Part shown: piece after piece, positions 23,212 through 29,955 of the stretch
How the letters are laid out: every line of letters begins with the position of its first letter
How positions within the stretch are numbered: position 1 is the stretch's first letter
Assembly: GCF_042680565.1 (NCBI RefSeq)
Contig: NZ_JBHUEJ010000045.1
Span: forward strand, 1 to 64,000
From: Ottowia flava
GTDB lineage: Bacteria > Pseudomonadota > Gammaproteobacteria > Burkholderiales > Burkholderiaceae_C
Direction of reading: 5' to 3'
Length of the DNA: 64,000 bases
Translations under genes and position numbers: made by a program
Notes under the pieces: model-generated
What the model was told of the DNA's origin: nothing
The model's input: only the letters and a program-made list of their open reading frames with translations
Databases searched by the model: none

Positions 23212-24240
23212 GTGGGCGAATTCGACCTGATCGCGCGTTATTTCAAGCGAAAAACGCCCTCCGCCCTACAGCCACCTGCGCCATCAGCTACCAATTCGGT
23301 AGCAATTGAAGCACCGCCCATTGCTCTCGGCATTGGCGACGACTGCGCTCTCCTCACCCCCGCACCCGGCCAGCAACTGGCCATCAGCACCGACATGCTG
23401 GTCAAGGGACGGCACTTCTTCCCTGACGTCGACCCGGCCGCGCTCGGCCACAAGGCCCTGGCCGTCAACCTGAGCGACCTCGCCGCCATGGGCGCAGAGC
23501 CTGTGGCCTTCACCCTGGCGCTGGCCTTGCCGCCTGAGCGCGCCGCCGACGACGCCTGGATGAGCGCTTTCGCCCAAGGCCTGTTCGCCCTGGCCGACGA
23601 ACACCGCTGCCCCCTGATCGGCGGCGACACCACGGCCGGGCCGCTCAACATCTGCATCACCGTCTTTGGCCAGATCCCCGTTGGCCAGGCCTTGCGCCGC
23701 GACGGCGCCCAGCCGGGCGACGATATCTGGGTCAGCGGCACCCTGGGCGAAGCGCGCCTGGCCCTGCTCGCCCTGCAAGGCCAGATCGAGTTGGCGCCCG
23801 AGCGGCTGGCCGTGCTGCGTGAGCGGCTGGAGCGCCCCATTCCGCGCATCGCGCTCGGCCGGGCGCTGCGAGCCATCGCCACCAGCGCGATGGACCTGAG
23901 CGACGGCTTGTCGGGCGACTTGACGCACATGGCTGTCGCCAGCGGGGTGGGCGCGGTGCTGGACAGCATGGCGCTGGGCAAGGCGGTGGGCCCGGTGGCC
24001 GAGTGCGTCAGTCCCCGACCGGCAGACCCAGTTTCACTTGCCCTGACAGGCGGCGACGACTATGAGTTGCTGTTCACCGCATCGCCCGGCCAGCGAGACA
24101 CGGTGAACGCCCTGGCTGTGGCGTCTGCGCTGCCGCTCACCCGCATCGGTCAGATCCGATCAGGCAGTGGGCTCTGGCTGGACGACGGCGCGGGCGGCCA
24201 GTCCGCCATCGCGCGCACCGGGTACGACCATTTCGCGTGA
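23212..24240 (+). CDS. thiL: Thiamine-monophosphate kinase with in-frame repeat insert
   Basis: 342 residues. ThiL phosphorylates thiamine monophosphate to the cofactor. The family start GEFDLIARYF (2-11) normally runs directly into a short linker and GIGDDCALL, but here about 25 extra residues (KRKTPSALQPP to EAPP, 12-36) separate them; the DNA is a reverse-sense copy of the GATAGCTGC repeat. Later motifs are intact: STDMLVKGRHF, GDTTAGP, DLSDGLSGDL and TGGDDYELLF. GTG 23212 start. The insert lies in a loop before the ATP-binding residues, so activity is probably kept. Confidence 0.94.
   Translation: MGEFDLIARYFKRKTPSALQPPAPSATNSVAIEAPPIALGIGDDCALLTPAPGQQLAISTDMLVKGRHFFPDVDPAALGHKALAVNLSDLAAMGAEPVAFTLALALPPERAADDAWMSAFAQGLFALADEHRCPLIGGDTTAGPLNICITVFGQIPVGQALRRDGAQPGDDIWVSGTLGEARLALLALQGQIELAPERLAVLRERLERPIPRIALGRALRAIATSAMDLSDGLSGDLTHMAVASGVGAVLDSMALGKAVGPVAECVSPRPADPVSLALTGGDDYELLFTASPGQRDTVNALAVASALPLTRIGQIRSGSGLWLDDGAGGQSAIARTGYDHFA
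23241..23308 (-). repeat. GATAGCTGC repeat inside thiL
   Basis: Reverse-sense copy: tttcaagcgaaaaacgccct, then cctacagccacctgcgccat and cagctaccaattcgg. Translated in frame near the ThiL N-terminus. Confidence 0.75.
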
Positions 24241-24265
24241 CGCGGCGGCGAGCCGCGCGCTGCGC

Positions 24266-25234
24266 TCAGTCCAGCTTGACGCCCGCCCGCTTGATGACCG
24301 CGCCCCAGCGCTCGCTTTCGGCGCGGGACATGGCCTGGAACTGCTGGGGCGTTCCGGGCAGGGCTTCAATGCCGTATTCCTGCATGCGCTTGACCACAGC
24401 CGGGTCTTGCAGCGCCTTGTTGATGGTGGTGTTGAGCCGTGCGACGACATCGCTCGGCAGTCCCGCCGGGCCGACCATGCCCTGAAACGCGTAGACCTCG
24501 GCATCGCTCACGCCGCTTTCTGCGAGGGTGGGCAGGTCCGGCAGTTGCGCCACCCGCTTGGCCGAGCCGATGGCCAACGCGCGCACCTTGCCGCTGCTGA
24601 TGGCCGGCAGGCCAGCGGGCAGATCGAGGAACATGCACGGGACCTGGCCACCCATCACATCCTGCAAGGCAGGCGCCGCACCCTTGTACGGAATGTGCGT
24701 GAGCGAGGTCTTGGTGCGCTCCTGGAACAGCTCCATCGCCAAGTGGTGGGGCGAGCCATTGCCGGGCGACGCGCAGTTGACCTTGCCCGGGTGGGCGCGC
24801 ACGTAAGCGAGAAAGTCCTTGAACGTCTTGGCCTCGAATTGGGGGTTGACCACAAGCGCCAGGGGAAAGCGCCCAAACGCGCCAACGAAAGTGAAGTCCT
24901 TGGTGGGGTTGAACGGCAGCTTGCTGAACAGGTGCTCATTGAAGGCCAGCAGCGCGTTATCGGCAGACATGACCGTGTAGCCGTCGGGTTTGGCCTTGGC
25001 CGTGAGGTCCGCGCCAATGTTCGTCGCTGCGCCGGGGCGGTTGTCCACGATGATCGCCTGGCCCAGCTGCGGGCGCATGGCCTCGGCGATGGCGCGCGCC
25101 AGCACGTCGGTGCCGCCGCCGGCGGGGTAGGGCACGATCCACTTGATCTGCTGGGCGGGCCAGCCCTGGGCACGCACGCCGGCACTGGCGGCCAAGCCAG
25201 CCGCGGCCAGGGAAAGCCATTCACGTCGTTGCAT
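24266..25234 (-). CDS. Tripartite tricarboxylate transporter (Bug) solute-binding protein
   Basis: 322 residues. Signal peptide MQRREWLSLAAAGLAASAGV ending near RAQG; the mature part has the Bug/TctC pattern IKWIVPYPAGGGTDVLAR, VDNRPGAATNIGADL, THIPYKGAAPALQDVMGGQV and LPTLAESG. It captures an organic acid in the periplasm for a TctAB-type permease, none of which is nearby, so it is an orphan receptor. ATG 25234 has AGGAG 8 nt upstream. It follows an FAH-family gene on the same strand, which suggests that the ligand is an aromatic-degradation intermediate (inference). Confidence 0.88.
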   Translation of the reverse strand: MQRREWLSLAAAGLAASAGVRAQGWPAQQIKWIVPYPAGGGTDVLARAIAEAMRPQLGQAIIVDNRPGAATNIGADLTAKAKPDGYTVMSADNALLAFNEHLFSKLPFNPTKDFTFVGAFGRFPLALVVNPQFEAKTFKDFLAYVRAHPGKVNCASPGNGSPHHLAMELFQERTKTSLTHIPYKGAAPALQDVMGGQVPCMFLDLPAGLPAISSGKVRALAIGSAKRVAQLPDLPTLAESGVSDAEVYAFQGMVGPAGLPSDVVARLNTTINKALQDPAVVKRMQEYGIEALPGTPQQFQAMSRAESERWGAVIKRAGVKLD

Positions 25235-25246
25235 CAAAGTCTCCTG

Positions 25247-25290
25247 AATTGATAGCTGCCCGCGCCGACTGCGCATGGGCTAGGGGGTAT
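25247..25290 (+). repeat. GATAGCTGC repeat between the FAH-family and Bug genes
   Basis: Forward copy: ttgatagctgcccgcgccga, then ctgcgcatgggctaggg. It lies directly before the Bug ribosome site and overlaps the last codons and the stop (TAG region near 25280) of the FAH-family gene. Confidence 0.7.
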
Positions 25291-26290
25291 ATTGAACCAC
25301 TTTCTGGTCAATAACCCCGAACAACGTGTGGCCATCCCGTCCCTTCATCTCAATGCGCAGGCGGTCGCCGAACTTCATGTAGTCGGTCGTCGCCGCACCG
25401 TCCTGCAACGTTTCCATGGCGCGCCTTTCAGCGATGCAGCCATAGCCCTTGGGCCATTCGCGGCGGCCGTTCTGCTCAACGCCGGGGTTGCTGACGGTGC
25501 CGCTGCCGACGATGGTGCCCGCACGCAGGCGGCGGGTGCGCGCGGCGTGGGCGATCAGTTCGCCAAAGTGAAAGCGCATATCGGGCCCGGCGTCGCACAT
25601 CCCGACCTTGCGGCCGTTCCAGCTGGTTTGCAGCGTCAGGTGCACGCGGCCGTCCTGCCAGGCGTCGCCCAACTCGTCGGGCGTGACCGCCACCGGGCTG
25701 AAGGCGGTGGAAGGCTTGCCCTGCACCAGGCCGAGCCGTGTTTCGACCTCGCTCGCGATGAGATGGCGCAGGCTGACGTCGTTGGCCAGCATCAGCAGGC
25801 GCACGGCGTCCAGCCCCTGGTCGGGGGTGACGCCCATGGGCACGTCGGCGGTGATCACAGCCAGTTCGGCTTCGAAGTCGATGCCGAAGGCTTCGGCGCT
25901 GACCAGGATGTCGTCGCATGCGCCCAGCAGGTCGTCGCTGCCACCCTGGTACATCAGCGGCTCGGTGTAAAAGCGCTCAGGCACGTCGCTGCGGCCGGCG
26001 GCACGCACCAACTCGACATGGTTCAAATACGCCGAGCCGTCCAGCCACTGATAGGCGCGTGGCAGCGGCGCCATGCACTGCGCGGGGTCGAACGGAAAGG
26101 CGTGCCGGGCGCGGCCCTGGTTGAGCGCATCCGACACGTCCTGCAGCTGCGGCGCGATGAAGTTCCAGTCGTCCAGCGCCTGCTGCAGGCGCCCGGCAAT
26201 GCCGGTGGCGAAATGCGCAGTGCCCAGGTCGCGTGAGACGACGATCAGCTGACCGTCGCGCGAGCCGTCTTTCAAAGTGGCCAGTTTCAT
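25280..26290 (-). CDS. Fumarylacetoacetate hydrolase family protein
   Basis: 336 residues. The family metal site is visible as DFEAELAVI with upstream YQGGSDDLLGACDDI; later GTIVGSGTVSNPG and the C-terminal GDRLRIEMKGRDGHTLFG. The length and these motifs match the eukaryotic-like FAH subgroup of Burkholderiales, which hydrolyses fumarylacetoacetate or a similar acylpyruvate. No hmgA or maiA is adjacent. Start ATG 26290 (MKLATLKDG). It precedes a Bug gene on the same strand. Confidence 0.85.
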   Translation of the reverse strand: MKLATLKDGSRDGQLIVVSRDLGTAHFATGIAGRLQQALDDWNFIAPQLQDVSDALNQGRARHAFPFDPAQCMAPLPRAYQWLDGSAYLNHVELVRAAGRSDVPERFYTEPLMYQGGSDDLLGACDDILVSAEAFGIDFEAELAVITADVPMGVTPDQGLDAVRLLMLANDVSLRHLIASEVETRLGLVQGKPSTAFSPVAVTPDELGDAWQDGRVHLTLQTSWNGRKVGMCDAGPDMRFHFGELIAHAARTRRLRAGTIVGSGTVSNPGVEQNGRREWPKGYGCIAERRAMETLQDGAATTDYMKFGDRLRIEMKGRDGHTLFGVIDQKVVQYTP

Positions 26291-26498
26291 GGGGAATTTG
26301 CCCGAATGCTCGAACGGCACGGGCCCGTCCCGACCGTGAAATAAGCGGCTGGCGAGCGCCGCCGCGTGCGCAGAAAATGATACAGGGGATGCACGTCGTC
26401 ACGCGTAGGCCTGCTGGCCCACCCACCGATGCCCCCGCTTCCTTTGAACCAACGCCAGACGGAAGTCCCGCTTTCACCGCTGCTTCGGCCCTACGCCC

Positions 26499-27605
26499 GT
26501 GCCCCGTTTCGCCAACACCCGCCCTTCCTCGCCATGGCTGCGGCTGGTGGCCGTGGTCGTGCTGGCGCACGCGGCGGTGCTGACCGCGCTGTCGTCACCC
26601 CCGCGAACGAACGCGCCGAGCAGCACCCTGTACTGGTCCACCCGATCGGTCGCGCAGCCACCCGCGCAAGCGCACGAGGCGGCCGCCCAAGCCGCCGCTG
26701 AGCCGGCGGTGGCGCGACCAGCTGCGCTTGCACAACGGGCAACGCGCGCCCGGGCCAACCCAGCGAGCACGCGCCGCGCAGCAACGCCCCACCGCCTGGC
26801 ACGGCCAGCGGATGGTGCCCTGGCCGCGCCTGGGCGCTCGGTCTCGGCAGCACCGCGGCCAACGACCACCCAGTCTGTCGCTGCAGCTGCCGGCACCGAT
26901 GCGCCCGTCGATGAACCTGCGACGGCCGCGCCCGCAGCCGGCGCCACCGAGCTGCCCCGCGTGCAGGTCGCGCAGGCGGCCACGCTCACCTACGCGGTGA
27001 CCGGCACAGCGCGAGGCCAGCCGGTCGACACCCGATCAGAACTCCGCTGGCAACCCGCAGGGGGCCACTACGAAGCCGAATGGCGCACGCTGGCCGACGG
27101 CCCGCGTCCGGCACACCGCTGGCACAGCCAGGGCCTGGTCACCAGCGTCGGCCTGATGCCGGAACGCTTTGCCGAACGGACGCGCGCTGAGCGCGCAGCG
27201 CATTTCGATGCCGCGGGTGGCCGCGTGCGGTTCAGCGCCAATACGCCCGACGCTCCTTGGTCGCCCGGTGGCCAGGACCGGCTGAGCGCCGTGCTGCAGC
27301 TGGGCGCGCTGCTGGCCGCCGCGCCCGAACGGTACCCTCCGGGCAGCCGGCTCAGCCTGCAAATCACGGGCGCACGCGACGCTGCAGTGCGGGAATGGAC
27401 TGTGCAAGTAGACGAGGTTCTCACCGTTGACGGCCAACCCGTGCCCTGCGCCGTGCTGATGCACCAACCTGAGCGCCCCTACGAACCCGCTGTCACCCTG
27501 TGGTTGGCGCGGCCCTGGCATTACCTGCCCGCGCGCCTGCGCCAGACATTCGCGCAGGCCGACACCGTGGAGCACAGCCTGCAGAATCTCGCGCTACAAC
27601 CCTGA
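26499..27605 (+). CDS. DUF3108 domain protein, membrane-anchored
   Basis: 368 residues. An N-terminal membrane anchor (WLRLVAVVVLAHAAVLTAL, about 13-31) is followed by a long low-complexity Ala/Arg/Pro stretch (35-155) and a C-terminal DUF3108 domain: LTYAVTGTARGQPVDTRSEL, HYEAEWRTLADG, DRLSAVLQLGALL and the final LPARLRQTFAQADTVEHSL. The family is predicted to act in the periplasm and its function is unknown. GTG 26499 is the first start and retains the anchor. Confidence 0.8.
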   Translation: MPRFANTRPSSPWLRLVAVVVLAHAAVLTALSSPPRTNAPSSTLYWSTRSVAQPPAQAHEAAAQAAAEPAVARPAALAQRATRARANPASTRRAATPHRLARPADGALAAPGRSVSAAPRPTTTQSVAAAAGTDAPVDEPATAAPAAGATELPRVQVAQAATLTYAVTGTARGQPVDTRSELRWQPAGGHYEAEWRTLADGPRPAHRWHSQGLVTSVGLMPERFAERTRAERAAHFDAAGGRVRFSANTPDAPWSPGGQDRLSAVLQLGALLAAAPERYPPGSRLSLQITGARDAAVREWTVQVDEVLTVDGQPVPCAVLMHQPERPYEPAVTLWLARPWHYLPARLRQTFAQADTVEHSLQNLALQP

Positions 27606-27690
27606 AAATACGCTGAAAGTGTGCATTTTTGAGCGTGATGCAGGCACAACGTGCTTGGCTGACACCCGCTGTAGGCGCTGCCGTACACCT

Positions 27691-27718
27691 TGAAAAGGGC
27701 TCGCGCGTTCTTATGTAT
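27691..27718 (+). promoter_or_regulatory. Probable promoter of the DUF3567 gene
   Basis: TTGAAA (27691-27696) and TATGTA (27713-27718) with a 16-nt spacer, about 50 nt before the ATG. A GAGAAAGG ribosome site follows. Confidence 0.4.
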
Positions 27719-27768
27719 GCAGGGCGCGAAATCCCTTCGCACCCACCCGAGAAAGGCTCAACCCAACG

Positions 27769-28050
27769 ATGAACACGCTCTACGACTCCGACAGCTTCGC
27801 GGTCGTCCACCTGCTGCCCGAGGCGCCCGACAGCGCCGAGTTGCCCGCGGGTACACCAGCGCTGGCGCGCCACGGATTCGAGATCGTGGACAAGCGTTCG
27901 GGCAAAGAGGTTTACCTGGACGGCCTGTGGGCCGAAATGTTCCAGCAGCGCATCGCCGCCTGGCAGGAAAGCACGCCCACCCAGGAAGAGGTAGAAGACA
28001 CGCTGGAAGGCTACGCCGAGCTGGCGCAGAACCCGGTCGTGGTGCACTGA
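27769..28050 (+). CDS. DUF3567 family protein
   Basis: 93 residues, acidic and soluble. The family opens MNTLYDSDSFAVVHLLP and has HGFEIVDKRSGKEVYLDGLW, with a C-terminal helix EEVEDTLEGYAELAQNPVVVH. It is restricted to betaproteobacteria as far as I know and has no assigned function. GAGAAAGG lies 9-16 nt before the ATG; the gene stands alone with its own promoter and terminator. Confidence 0.85.
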   Translation: MNTLYDSDSFAVVHLLPEAPDSAELPAGTPALARHGFEIVDKRSGKEVYLDGLWAEMFQQRIAAWQESTPTQEEVEDTLEGYAELAQNPVVVH

Positions 28051-28090
28051 CCCGCCGACGCGGCTGCTCTGGTCGCACTGGACTTTCATT

Positions 28091-28122
28091 GAAGACCCGC
28101 CCTTTGGCGGGTCTTGTCTTTT
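28091..28122 (+). terminator. Rho-independent terminator of the DUF3567 gene
   Basis: Stem AAGACCCGCC/GGCGGGTCTT (28092-28101 with 28106-28115), loop CTTT, then gtctttt. Confidence 0.9.
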
Positions 28123-28155
28123 CAGCGCCCGAAACCTGATGTCATGATTGCTTCT

Positions 28156-28210
28156 GTATTGATAGCTGCCTGCGCAAGCAGGTGTAGCGCTAACGGGTTA
28201 TTTGATGTCG
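28156..28210 (+). repeat. GATAGCTGC repeat, intergenic
   Basis: Forward copy: tattgatagctgcctgcgca, then agcaggtgtagcgctaacgg and gttatttgat. AGCAGGTGTAGCGCT is its variable middle. Confidence 0.85.
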
Positions 28211-28302
28211 ATTTTCACCATCCGATCACCTAACGGCGCGGCGCGCTGACCGCGGCTCCCCGCAGCGGCAGCCAGGCGGTCTCGCGCCGCATCTCGCACA
28301 GG

Positions 28303-28317
28303 TACGATGCCCGCATG
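28303..28317 (+). promoter_or_regulatory. Probable leaderless promoter -10 of the ChaN-like gene
   Basis: TACGAT (28303-28308) ends 6 nt before ATG 28315, so a start 7 nt downstream would be the A of the ATG itself. Confidence 0.4.
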
Positions 28318-29181
28318 CGTCACCGTCCCGCCCCGCTCCGGACCGCTGCCTACGGCTTACTCTGCGCCACGCTCACCGCCTGCGCCACGCTGCCCGCACC
28401 ACCGCTGACGCCGCCCGAATCCGAGCGCTTGGGCAGCCTGCTGCCGGCCGACGCGCTGCTGATCGGTGAACAGCACGATGCCCCCGCCCACCAGCAGTTG
28501 GAGCGCCAAGTCGTGCAATGGTTGGCCGACCGCGGCGCGCTGGCGGCCGTGGCGATGGAGATGGCCGAGCGCGGCCACAGCACCGCCGATTTGCCGCGCG
28601 CTGCCAGCGCCACGCAGGTGCGCCGCGCCCTGGCCTGGGACGACGCCGGCTGGCCGTGGAAGCGCTACGGCCCGGTCGTCATGACCGCCGTGCGCGCCGG
28701 CGTGCCGGTGCTGGGCGCCAACCTGCCGCGCAGTGGCCTGCGCGCCGCCATGCAGAACGCCACGCTCGACCAGCTGCTGGCGCCGCCCATGCTGGCCGAG
28801 CAGGAGCGGCGCATCCGCGAAGGCCATTGCAACTTGCTGCCAGACCGCCAGATCCGCCCGATGGCGCGGGTGCAGATCGCGCGCGACCAGGCGATGGCCG
28901 AGACCGTCAGCGCCGCGCGCCAACCGGGGCGCACCGTGCTGCTGGTGGCGGGCAATGGCCATGTGCAGCGGGGGCTGGGCGTGCCGGTGCACCTCTCCAA
29001 AGAAACTCGATCAAAAGTGCTCTCAGCCCAATCCGAGTCTGCGCAAGCAGCTACTGAAAACAGAGCGCTCAGCAACACCGCGCAGCCTGCGGAGGCAGCC
29101 GATCTGCGCTGGCCGACACCCCCTGCGCCACCGCGCGACCATTGCGCCGAACTGCGGCAGGTCATGCCCGCCGCCCGATGA
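28315..29181 (+). CDS. ChaN-like haem-binding lipoprotein
   Basis: 288 residues. A lipoprotein signal ends in the lipobox LTAC (C22). The ChaN/TIKI fold is indicated by ALLIGEQHDAPAHQQLERQV, AAVAMEMAERGHS, GVPVLGANLPRSGL and VLLVAGNGHVQRGLGVPVHL. ChaN of Campylobacter binds haem at the outer membrane and is tied to iron uptake; the role here is by homology. After HVQRGLGVPVHL the C-terminal part (about 231-249, SKVLSAQSESAQAATEN) is encoded by a reverse-sense GATAGCTGC repeat and is probably non-essential. No Shine-Dalgarno is visible; a leaderless start is likely. Confidence 0.82.
   Translation: MRHRPAPLRTAAYGLLCATLTACATLPAPPLTPPESERLGSLLPADALLIGEQHDAPAHQQLERQVVQWLADRGALAAVAMEMAERGHSTADLPRAASATQVRRALAWDDAGWPWKRYGPVVMTAVRAGVPVLGANLPRSGLRAAMQNATLDQLLAPPMLAEQERRIREGHCNLLPDRQIRPMARVQIARDQAMAETVSAARQPGRTVLLVAGNGHVQRGLGVPVHLSKETRSKVLSAQSESAQAATENRALSNTAQPAEAADLRWPTPPAPPRDHCAELRQVMPAAR
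29009..29062 (-). repeat. GATAGCTGC repeat inside the ChaN-like gene
   Basis: Reverse-sense copy: tcaaaagtgctctcagccca, then gagtctgcgcaagcagctac and tgaaaacag. Read in frame. Confidence 0.75.
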
Positions 29182-29195
29182 CGCAACGCACCAAC

Positions 29196-29225
29196 AACAA
29201 CGCCGGGCAACTGCCCGGCGTTGTT
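29196..29225. terminator. Strong hairpin between the ChaN-like and convergent repeat-protein genes
   Basis: Perfect 14-bp stem AACAACGCCGGGCA/TGCCCGGCGTTGTT with a 2-nt loop. It could end transcription from either side; the T-content is only modest. Confidence 0.6.
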
Positions 29226-29277
29226 GTGGGTGCCGCGGTGGCGCGCCCTGTCTGGCACGCCCCGCCGCTTTCACGCC

Positions 29278-29775
29278 TTAGCGGCGGTACGGGTTGTCCG
29301 GCTGGCGGTCGTAGCGGTTGGGCACGCCGTCGCGGTCGCGGTCACCACGGTTGTCGGCGCGGCCCGGGCGACGGTCGTAGCGGTCCGGGATGCCGTCGCG
29401 GTCACGGTCACGCCAGCGCGGGCCGTTCGCGTAACCAGGGACCGGGCTGCGGTCCCAGCGGGCGGCCTGGTAGGCCCAGCCATTCCCGTGGCGCTGCCAC
29501 GCCGGCGGCACGTAAGCGTAGCCCGGACGCTCGCGCATCCAGTAGCCGCGCGTCCACACGTAGTTGCCGTGGCGGTATTCGTAGTGCCCCGGCGCCCACA
29601 CATAGCCTGCGCGCGGCGCTGGCACCATCGCGTGTGCCGGCGGCGGCGGCGGGCCGATCTGCACGTTGACGTAGGCCTGAGCGTGGGCCGTGCCGGCGGC
29701 GCCCAGGGTCAGTGCGCCGACGGACAGCGCGGTGGCGGCCCATACGGCCGCGCGGCGGGAGATTCGGTTCGTCAT
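29278..29775 (-). CDS. Secreted WxxGxW-type and DxDGxPD-repeat protein
   Basis: 165 residues. Signal peptide ending near GTAHAQA; then a tyrosine/tryptophan/proline-rich domain with repeated aromatic-glycine units (GYVWAPGHYEYRHGNYVWTR, GYWMRERPGYAYVPPAWQ), as in the YXWGXW/BcpO-like family. The C-terminus has two calcium-binding thrombospondin-3-like repeats: DRDRDGIPDRYDRRP and DRDRDGVPNRYDRQP. It is probably exported to the periplasm or cell surface; function unknown. ATG 29775 is chosen because AAGGAA lies 9 nt upstream; an ATG at 29793 would add six residues. Confidence 0.8.
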   Translation of the reverse strand: MTNRISRRAAVWAATALSVGALTLGAAGTAHAQAYVNVQIGPPPPPAHAMVPAPRAGYVWAPGHYEYRHGNYVWTRGYWMRERPGYAYVPPAWQRHGNGWAYQAARWDRSPVPGYANGPRWRDRDRDGIPDRYDRRPGRADNRGDRDRDGVPNRYDRQPDNPYRR

Positions 29776-29899
29776 GGTTCGCGTTCCTTTCACGAAGTAG
29801 CGACAACCTCATGGTGCGCCGGCTGCGTCAAGGCTGTGCAAACCGCTTGCAAAGTTCGGTACACAAGCGTTGCGGCCAGGGGGAGCGACCCAACCAAAT

Positions 29900-29935
29900 C
29901 GGCCTTTTCGTCGTTTTTTCACAACGAAAAGGCCG
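29900..29935 (-). terminator. Hairpin after the carboxylase gene
   Basis: Perfect 12-bp stem CGGCCTTTTCGT/ACGAAAAGGCCG with a 12-nt loop, 20 nt after the carboxylase stop. Only a short T-run follows on the minus strand, so termination efficiency is uncertain. Confidence 0.55.
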
Positions 29936-29955
29936 GATTTTCAGGCTCGCCCGAG

